A stretch of DNA of 11,437 nucleotides from Frondihabitans sp. Its GTDB lineage: Bacteria > Actinomycetota > Actinomycetes > Actinomycetales > Microbacteriaceae. Every line of letters begins with the position of its first letter. Position 1 is the stretch's first letter. This document shows, piece by piece, positions 6,244-11,437 of this stretch. The DNA is taken from positions 1 to 11,437 of the forward strand of contig JAODMX010000365.1 in NCBI GenBank assembly GCA_025464735.1. The letters run 5' to 3'. The position numbers and the translations under genes were made by a program. The notes under the pieces are model-generated. The model was given only the letters and a program-made list of their open reading frames with translations. It did not search any database and was not told where the DNA came from.

Positions 6244-7458
6244 TCAGCTGCTTAGGCGCACCGGCAAGGACGTGAGCTGGTTGATGAACGTGCTCCAGCC
6301 GCGCTTGGGTTCCCCCCCCAGTTCGAAATGCAAGTCACGCCGCGCCATTTCTTCGAACAGGATGCGCGCCTCCAGTCGGGCCAGCGCCTGACCGATGCAG
6401 CGGTGCGGGCCGCTGCCGAACGAGAGGTGCTCCGAGCCGTTGGCGCGGCCGGGCACGAAGCGATGCGGCTCGTCGAAGACCTCAGGGTCCCGGCTGGCAG
6501 CAGCGAACATCATGTGCATGACGTCGCCTTCCTTGATCTGCTCGCCAGCGAACTCCAGGTCACGAGTCGCCGTCCTCGCGAAGTTCATCGCGGGGCTGAT
6601 CATCCGCAGGAACTCCTCGATCAGCGGGTCGGCGCCGTCGGTTGCCATGGTCGAGTAGAACGCGTCGCTCACCTCGGGGTCTTCCACCATCATCCGCATC
6701 GCCTGCCCCATCAGGGTGTGAGTCGTCTCGAACCCGGCGATCATGAGACCCATGCAATAGAGGAGGAACTCGCTCATCGAGATCTCTTCGCGCTCGACGC
6801 TACCGGCAAGCTCCGAGATCATGTCGTCCTTCGGATCGCGAAGCTTCTCCTCGCGAAGGGCAGCCGCGTAGGCCAAGGTCTGCTGCATGATCTCTCGACC
6901 GCGAGCCTCGTGGCCCTCTCCCATGTGGAACATGCCGTTGGCCCACTCGACGATCTTGTGGCGCTCGTCGTTCGGAACACCCATGACCCTGGCGATAACG
7001 CGCGCAGGAATGAGAACGGCGATCTCCGCCACCCAGTCGAACTCCTTCTTCGCCACGGCTCCGTCGAGCGCCTCGACGACGATCTCGCGCACCCACTCAT
7101 CGAAGTTGGCCACCACGCGCGGGCCGAAAGAGCGCGCGGCAGCCCGTCGTACACGGCTGTGCACGGGCGGGTCCATAAAGAAGATGAGGTCGCGGCTCGG
7201 GTTCGTCTCGGGGTCGAGACCCATTCCCGGGTGGTTGGCGCCACGCGTCGACGTGAACGTGTCAGGGTCAGCCTCAACTTCAAGAATGTCGGCCCGACGG
7301 GTGAGCACCCAGAACCCGCCGTTCGGTAGGCCCGCACCCTCCTGCCAGTAAAGGCCGGGGCGCTCGCGGATTTGGTCGAGCGCGTCGTGCGGGACGCCCT
7401 CGACGAACGTGGACGGGTTGCTGAGATCGGGAATCAGCTGCTCTGTTTCGGTACTCAT
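6244..7458 (-). CDS. Cytochrome P450 monooxygenase
   Basis: Soluble bacterial class I P450 of 404 residues, full length for the family. It has the C-helix MDPPVHSRVRR (95-105), the I-helix oxygen-activation motif AGFETT (241-246), the K-helix ExxR (Glu282, Arg285) and the heme-binding loop FGSGPHRCIG (347-356) with Cys354 as the thiolate ligand. It inserts one oxygen atom from O2 into an unactivated C-H bond using electrons from a ferredoxin and reductase; neither partner gene is in the window. The overall pattern is like actinobacterial P450s acting on steroids, branched lipids or terpenoids (CYP124/125/142-like), but I cannot assign a CYP family. ATG 7458 is preceded by GGAG at good spacing. 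It is divergent from the CoA-transferase and shares a 235-base promoter region with it, suggesting one pathway. Confidence 0.96.
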   Translation of the reverse strand: MSTETEQLIPDLSNPSTFVEGVPHDALDQIRERPGLYWQEGAGLPNGGFWVLTRRADILEVEADPDTFTSTRGANHPGMGLDPETNPSRDLIFFMDPPVHSRVRRAAARSFGPRVVANFDEWVREIVVEALDGAVAKKEFDWVAEIAVLIPARVIARVMGVPNDERHKIVEWANGMFHMGEGHEARGREIMQQTLAYAAALREEKLRDPKDDMISELAGSVEREEISMSEFLLYCMGLMIAGFETTHTLMGQAMRMMVEDPEVSDAFYSTMATDGADPLIEEFLRMISPAMNFARTATRDLEFAGEQIKEGDVMHMMFAAASRDPEVFDEPHRFVPGRANGSEHLSFGSGPHRCIGQALARLEARILFEEMARRDLHFELGGEPKRGWSTFINQLTSLPVRLSS

Positions 7459-7693
7459 CGTTGGTCTCCACGTCGATCGCGATTCGTCACCGCGACCCCC
7501 GTCTACGATGACCAGCCGGTGCGATGCATCGGCTGAACTCGAATGTACTGCGGGTGGGCGCCGAAATCAACCAAATAGATGAACAGTGAGGCGCTCGACT
7601 TTCCAACTAGTTGTTTGATAGCTTGATTGCTGGTCCGTGGCTTGCGCGGAACCTCATCGCTGAGGGCTCCCCCAGCCGCACGGAAGGTTGTAC
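7459..7693. promoter_or_regulatory. Divergent promoter region, P450 / CoA-transferase
   Basis: The region contains a 17-base near-palindrome CCGGTGC-GAT-GCATCGG (7516-7532, one mismatched pair). It also has two similar boxes 32 bases apart: CCAAATAGATG (7571-7581) and CCAACTAGTTG (7603-7613), the second holding a perfect palindrome CAACTAGTTG (7604-7613). The P450-side ribosome site is GGAG; the CoA-transferase side is GGAAGG (7682-7687). The boxes are candidate operators for the third TetR protein. Confidence 0.55.
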
Positions 7694-9157
7694 ATGTCGG
7701 AGTTTCCTACTACCGAAGCCATTGCGGCGGAGCTCTGGAGTGCCCTAGGGGGTGCGGCACCCCTCCTTCAGCGCACCTCATTCCAGGGTGTCGGTGCCTT
7801 CCGCTCGAAGTTTGCCGTGACGGATCTCGCCGCTGCGGTCTTTGGCGTATGCGGCCTCGCGCTCAGCGAGCTGGTGGAACTCGCTGACGGCGGGACGCCG
7901 AAGGTTCGTGTCGACCGTCCAATGTCGAGCCAATGGTTCGATCTCCCAGGGGGACCGTCCAAGCGCCTGACCGATGCCGCATTGCCAACAGGGTTCAAGA
8001 GCCACTGGATGATCGAGTTCCCTACACGCGATGACCGTTGGCTTCGGGTACAGGGCGGCAGGCCCACCCTCAGGGCACGCATGACTCGCGCCCTTGGCAC
8101 ATCGGAGGATCACGCCGAGATCGCTGCGGCTATCCGGCAGTACGACGCTGACGATGTCGAGGCATTCCTCGTCGAGGCCGGCGCTGCGGTCGCCGCAAGC
8201 CGAAGCGGAGCAGAGTGGGCCGCCCACGAGCAGGGTATCGCGGTGGCGGCCGAGCCGATCGTTGACGTCAAGGAGCGCCCCGACACCGTTCCCTGGGCGT
8301 GGAGCCCGGTCCCCGGACGTCCGCTCGCCGGAATTAGAGTGCTAGATCTCACCCGGGTCGCCGCGGGCCCCCTAGCGACGCGGTTTCTCGCGGCGGCGGG
8401 AGCCGATGTGCTCCGAATCGACGCTCCCGGATCCGACGAGGGCACGATAGCGACAACCGGCAACGATTTGGGCCTAGGGAAACGCTGGGCATTCCTGGAC
8501 ATCCGAACGCCCGCTGGGAAGGCGACGTTCCTGCGCCTCCTGTCGGAGGCCGACCTGTTCATACACACGTACCGTCCGGGCGCGATCGATTCCCTCGTGA
8601 GTCCCGAGGAGCGGGAGGCCGCCAATCCGGGACTGGTCGAGGTCGCGATGGACGCATACGGGTGGACGGGACCGTGGAAGGGCCGCCGCGGCTTCGACAC
8701 CCTCGTCCAGTTCAGTTCGGGCCTCGCCAACGACACGACAGAATGGTCCCTCGCCGACCCCGACCGCCGAATCCCGATCAACGCGCTTGGCCTCCAGGTG
8801 GATGCGAGCCGCCCGCGTCATCTCTCGGTCGAGGCTCTCGATCTGGCGACCGGCTACCAGGTGGCGGCCGCGGCCATCCGCGGGATCACCCGCCGGCTAA
8901 CCACGGGTCGTGGCTCGGTCTCGCGCCTCTCGCTGGCCAGGACCGCGGCTCTGCTCGCCCGGACCCGCGCGGACGAGGGTGAGGAGCTGATCCGGATTCC
9001 TCTCGACGGTCCTTTCGATCCCCAGATCTATGCGGCTGCTGGCGCTCCCGTGAACCGGATTGCCTTTCCATTAACGATCGATGGGAATGCGCTGTTCTGG
9101 GAGCGGCCGGCGGAGGCGGCCGGGGCGTCGACTCCGATGTGGCCGGGGGAGCGGTGA
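7694..9157 (+). CDS. CaiB/BaiF family III CoA-transferase with an extra N-terminal domain
   Basis: Transfers CoA from an acyl-CoA donor to a carboxylic acid, the activation step before CoA-linked degradation. The 487-residue protein has the canonical domain from about residue 207: AGIRVLDLTRVAAGPLATRFL (212-232), GADVLRID (236-243), LDIRTPAGK, and EALDLATGYQVAAA (381-394), where Asp383 aligns with the catalytic aspartate that forms the aspartyl-CoA anhydride. The first 200 residues resemble the other half of the same fold: VTDLAAAVFGVCGLALSEL (42-60) looks like a second copy of the aspartate-helix motif, followed by VDRPMSSQWF and a 'DDRWLRV' strand. Such long two-part family III proteins occur in mycobacteria and rhodococci; substrates are mostly unknown. 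ATG 7694 has GGAAGG six bases upstream. Divergent from the P450; a TetR gene follows after 49 bases. Confidence 0.9.
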   Translation: MSEFPTTEAIAAELWSALGGAAPLLQRTSFQGVGAFRSKFAVTDLAAAVFGVCGLALSELVELADGGTPKVRVDRPMSSQWFDLPGGPSKRLTDAALPTGFKSHWMIEFPTRDDRWLRVQGGRPTLRARMTRALGTSEDHAEIAAAIRQYDADDVEAFLVEAGAAVAASRSGAEWAAHEQGIAVAAEPIVDVKERPDTVPWAWSPVPGRPLAGIRVLDLTRVAAGPLATRFLAAAGADVLRIDAPGSDEGTIATTGNDLGLGKRWAFLDIRTPAGKATFLRLLSEADLFIHTYRPGAIDSLVSPEEREAANPGLVEVAMDAYGWTGPWKGRRGFDTLVQFSSGLANDTTEWSLADPDRRIPINALGLQVDASRPRHLSVEALDLATGYQVAAAAIRGITRRLTTGRGSVSRLSLARTAALLARTRADEGEELIRIPLDGPFDPQIYAAAGAPVNRIAFPLTIDGNALFWERPAEAAGASTPMWPGER

Positions 9158-9206
9158 CCGTCCTGTCACGCCATACGACGCGGAGGCGTGTCGTACGCTG
9201 TCTTTC
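9158..9206 (+). promoter_or_regulatory. Candidate promoter and operator of the third TetR gene
   Basis: TACGCT (9194-9199) ends seven bases before ATG 9207, the spacing seen for leaderless actinobacterial transcripts. No ribosome site is visible close to the ATG. Two interleaved inverted repeats cover the upstream side: CACGCC (9167-9172) with GGCGTG (9185-9190), and TACGAC (9174-9179) with GTCGTA (9190-9195). The second overlaps the -10, as expected for an autorepressor site. Confidence 0.45.
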
Positions 9207-9830
9207 ATGAACAACTTCGCTCGTCCTCGTGCCGCGGAGGACGTGGACCCTAACTCACGCCAGGCACGCATTTTGCAGGCGGCTATCGAGGAGTTCGCGT
9301 CCGTAGGATTCACCGGCGCGCGCGTCGACCGCATCGCCGATGCCTCGGGCTGCAGCAAGCAGCTCATCTACTACTACTACAAGCACAAGGCAGGACTCTG
9401 GGACGCCGTCCTATTGGCGATGACCGAGAACGCGCCGACCGATTGGCTGGTGGTCGACGACGAGCTGAGCGGTTCGATCCGTCATCAGGTATACGTCACG
9501 GGATCCACTCGGGTCTGGACTAACCTCCTCGCCTGGGAGGGAGCCGAGCTAGCTCCGGGTAGCACGCCTGCCCTCGCGGAGACGCGCCGTGCGGTCTGGG
9601 AGAGGCGCATCGCGCAGGTGGAGCACTCGAAGGCTGTCGGCAACATCGATCCGCGCTTCGACTCGGAGATGCTGGTGTTGGCCCTCTCGATGATCACGGC
9701 CGCGCCCCAGACACTCCGGCAGAACACCAAGCTCATCACCGGCGAAGAGCCAGCGTCGCAGGAGTTCGCCGACCGCATGACTACCTTCCTCGACCTGCTC
9801 TTCACTCACCTTCGGCCCGCCTCCGACTGA
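9207..9830 (+). CDS. TetR-family transcriptional regulator (third of three)
   Basis: TetR/AcrR-type repressor of 207 residues. The helix-turn-helix is FTGARVDRIADASGCSKQLIYYYYKHK (about 35-61), with the KAGLWDAVL that follows helix 3; the preceding SRQARILQAAIEEFASVG is helix 1. The C-terminal domain gives no ligand clue. I chose ATG 9207, where the family-like sequence starts; longer in-frame starts back to 9081 lie inside the CoA-transferase gene and encode Arg/Gly-rich non-family sequence. There is no Shine-Dalgarno sequence near the ATG, so it may be translated from a leaderless transcript or by read-through from the CoA-transferase 49 bases upstream. Its likely targets are the P450/CoA-transferase promoter and itself (inference). 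Confidence 0.92.
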   Translation: MNNFARPRAAEDVDPNSRQARILQAAIEEFASVGFTGARVDRIADASGCSKQLIYYYYKHKAGLWDAVLLAMTENAPTDWLVVDDELSGSIRHQVYVTGSTRVWTNLLAWEGAELAPGSTPALAETRRAVWERRIAQVEHSKAVGNIDPRFDSEMLVLALSMITAAPQTLRQNTKLITGEEPASQEFADRMTTFLDLLFTHLRPASD

Positions 9831-9847
9831 GAACCTCATCTTGCGCT

Positions 9848-9865
9848 GTCGAAATCGCTTTCGAC
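9848..9865. terminator. Hairpin between convergent transcripts
   Basis: Perfect 7-base-pair stem GTCGAAA-TCGC-TTTCGAC, 18 bases after the third TetR stop and about 57 bases beyond the end of the leftward 46-codon ORF. Only a short TT follows, so it is a weak intrinsic terminator at best. Its position between converging genes fits a shared transcript end. It abuts CTAGTTGTCG, which resembles boxes elsewhere in the window. Confidence 0.5.
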
Positions 9866-9921
9866 TAGTTGTCGCAGTGCGAGAGAGGCGATCATCATGC
9901 GGCGCGGACGGCTCCCGGGAT

Positions 9922-10062
9922 CTACATGGTCGTCCGGAGCCACCTCAGGTCGCCCGTGAAGAGCGACAAGGCGATCCACTGCCCGATCGAGCTGAGCGCG
10001 TCGGCCGTCCCCTGTCGATCGCGGTCCAGGAACCATGCGAGCGGGTCGTCCTCACCGATCAC
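9922..10062 (-). CDS. 46-codon ORF overlapping the aldehyde dehydrogenase stop
   Basis: A GTG at 10062 overlaps the TGA of the upstream aldehyde dehydrogenase as GTGA, the usual sign of translational coupling. The 46-residue product (starts VIGEDDPLAWFL, ends LRWLRTTM) has protein-like composition with a hydrophobic stretch IGQWIALSLFTG near the C-terminus. Codon use is GC-rich at third positions. I do not recognise a family. It could be a small accessory protein or the start of a gene cut short. The Shine-Dalgarno sequence is weak, so expression would depend on translation of the dehydrogenase. Confidence 0.45.
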   Translation of the reverse strand: MIGEDDPLAWFLDRDRQGTADALSSIGQWIALSLFTGDLRWLRTTM

Positions 10063-11437
10063 GATTCGGCCACCGCCAGCCAAGTGGCTTTGGTCTCGGT
10101 GTATTCGTCGAGCGCGTCGATCCCCTGCTCCCTGCCGAGGCCGCTCATCTTCATGCCGCCAAACGGGACGTTCGGTGAGAACACGCGCCAGGTATTGATC
10201 CAAATCGTCCCAGCCTGCAGTTGGCGGGAGACCCGGTGTGCGCGGTCGACATTCTGGGTCCATAGGCCGGCGACCAGACCGAAGGGAATGTCGTTGGCGA
10301 TACGGATTGCCTCCTCCTCGGTGGAGAACCGAATCACCGCGCCAACAGGCCCAAATATCTCCTCTTGAACAAGTCGGGCGTGTGGGTCGTCGGTGGCGAA
10401 GATGGTCGGCTGTACAAAGAAGCCACTCTCGACGCCGTCAATCTCATTGGCCCGCTGGCCACCGGCCAATAGGGTGTGGCCCTCCTCCGCCGCCAGGTCG
10501 AGATAGCTGCACACCTTCGCAAAGTGAGGGCCCGAGGCTAGCGGGCCGACGATGACGGTGGGATCCAGCGGGTCGCCGATCCTCACTTTCGCCAGCTCAA
10601 TCTTCAGCCGTACGACGACTTCTTCGTACACTTCATCGGCGATCAGCAGCCGCGATCCTGCGTTACAGGCTTGACCTGTCCCAGCAATAATCCCGGTGAG
10701 CAGGCCGGGGACGGCGCGATCGAGGTCAGCGTCGGCGAAGACGATGTTCGGCCCCTTGCCGCCGAGCTCGAGGGTCGTGCGGAGCAGTCGGTCGGCCGCC
10801 GACCTGGCGATCAACTTGCCGACCGCCGTGGAGCCGGTGAACGCGATCTTGTCGATGTCCGGGTCGTCGGCCAGAAGCCGCCCGCTCTCGCCGGCGCCCG
10901 TGACGACGTTGATCACGCCCGCCGGGATGCCTGCCTCGATGCCCAGTCGGGCTAGTAGCAAGGTGGAGACCGGCGTGACCTCGGACGGCTTCACCACCAC
11001 TGTGTTGCCGGTGGCGAGGGCCGGGAAGAGCTTCCAGGCGAGCAGAGCCAGCGGGTTGTTCCATGGAGCGATCGCGGCGACCACCCCGAGCGGTTCGCGC
11101 CGGGTCCACGCCTCGTATCCAGGGAAGAAGGGCTCGACGACCACGCCGTGCGACGACATCGCGAGGTGCCCGAAGTAGTCGGCAGACATGGCAGCCGAAC
11201 CGGCGGCGTGGCCCATCTCGGTGATCGTCTTGCCGTTCTCATGGACCTGCAGTCGCGCGAGTTCTCCGGCGTGCTCCCGAATCAGGCGGGCCCAGGCGTC
11301 GAGGATCCCGACGCGTTGGATGAGCGCAGTGCGGCTCCATCCCGGGAACGCAGCACGGGCCGCGGCGACCGCGGCGCGGACGTCCGCCGCACCGGCGACT
11401 GGCACATGCCCCCATTCGAGTTCGTCGAACGGGTCAA
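10059..11437 (-). CDS. Aldehyde dehydrogenase (N-terminus beyond right edge)
   Basis: NAD(P)+-dependent aldehyde dehydrogenase with a complete catalytic set in the 458 visible residues (numbered from the first full codon, 11435-11433): Asn126 in PWNNPLA, Lys149 in VVKPSE, FTGSTAVGK (199-207), the general-base Glu223 in ELGGKGPN, the nucleophile Cys257 in GQACNAG, and Glu359 in EEIFGPV. The C-terminal PFGGMKMSGLGRE block is intact. A GTG at 11405 is not the start: the frame reads on to the edge with family-like sequence (DPFDELEWGHVPVAGAADV), so perhaps 20-40 residues are missing. It is a paralogue of, and distinct from, the aldehyde dehydrogenase at the left edge. It converges on the third TetR gene and is followed by a 46-codon ORF with a GTGA overlap. 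The substrate is not determined. Confidence 0.96.
   Translation of the reverse strand, partial: DPFDELEWGHVPVAGAADVRAAVAAARAAFPGWSRTALIQRVGILDAWARLIREHAGELARLQVHENGKTITEMGHAAGSAAMSADYFGHLAMSSHGVVVEPFFPGYEAWTRREPLGVVAAIAPWNNPLALLAWKLFPALATGNTVVVKPSEVTPVSTLLLARLGIEAGIPAGVINVVTGAGESGRLLADDPDIDKIAFTGSTAVGKLIARSAADRLLRTTLELGGKGPNIVFADADLDRAVPGLLTGIIAGTGQACNAGSRLLIADEVYEEVVVRLKIELAKVRIGDPLDPTVIVGPLASGPHFAKVCSYLDLAAEEGHTLLAGGQRANEIDGVESGFFVQPTIFATDDPHARLVQEEIFGPVGAVIRFSTEEEAIRIANDIPFGLVAGLWTQNVDRAHRVSRQLQAGTIWINTWRVFSPNVPFGGMKMSGLGREQGIDALDEYTETKATWLAVAES

Noticed and set aside
6328..7329. Long plus-strand open frame across the P450
   Set aside because: Antisense shadow of a full-length P450 with all catalytic motifs.
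9081..9206. Upstream start for the third TetR inside the CoA-transferase gene
   Set aside because: The extension is Arg/Gly-rich, overlaps the CoA-transferase coding sequence and lies outside the TetR domain.
11100..11405. GTG at 11405 as the true start of the right-hand aldehyde dehydrogenase
   Set aside because: The frame continues upstream to the window edge with family-like N-terminal sequence.
1..11437. CRISPR arrays, insertion sequences, transposase or integrase genes
   Set aside because: No regularly spaced repeats and no ORF with transposase or recombinase motifs were seen on either strand.

Overview
The window is GC-rich with strong G/C bias at third codon positions. It carries three TetR-family regulators, a family III CoA-transferase and a deazaflavin (F420)-type oxidoreductase of the DUF385 family. 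This points to an actinomycete (Rhodococcus, Mycobacterium, Nocardia, Gordonia and relatives); the genus cannot be read from the sequence. It looks like an accessory catabolic region: oxygenases, aldehyde dehydrogenases, a CoA-transferase, a carrier and several local regulators, with no housekeeping genes.

Layout. (1) Positions 1-2789, minus strand: TetR regulator (2133-2789), MpaB/DUF2236-type heme oxygenase (764-1906), then an NAD(P)+-dependent aldehyde dehydrogenase that starts at GTG 723 and runs off the left edge. (2) Positions 2831-2919: the 3' end of a tRNA gene (T-arm, acceptor strand, CCA) without its 5' half, followed by a terminator hairpin; this is the signature of a tRNA-borne attachment site. 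(3) Positions 2998-4382: a second TetR (minus) divergent from a short rightward operon in which a 26-codon ORF, a DUF385 oxidoreductase and a 32-codon ORF overlap by ATGA and GTGA. Paired GAAC-N3-GTTC palindromes lie in the divergent promoter. A degraded, hairpin-bearing stretch follows to 4660. (4) Positions 4662-7458, minus: MFS carrier and cytochrome P450. (5) Positions 7694-9830, plus: two-part CaiB/BaiF CoA-transferase and a third TetR, divergent from the P450. (6) Positions 9922-11437, minus: a second aldehyde dehydrogenase, truncated at the right edge, with a 46-codon ORF overlapping its stop codon by GTGA.

Working model (inference): the carrier imports an organic acid or lipophilic substrate. 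The P450 and/or the MpaB-type oxygenase hydroxylate or cleave it, the aldehyde dehydrogenases oxidise the resulting aldehydes to acids, and the CoA-transferase makes the CoA thioester for beta-oxidation-like breakdown. Three TetR proteins beside three promoter regions suggest several substrate-inducible modules. The substrate is unknown; isoprenoid, terpenoid or alicyclic compounds are plausible from the enzyme families.
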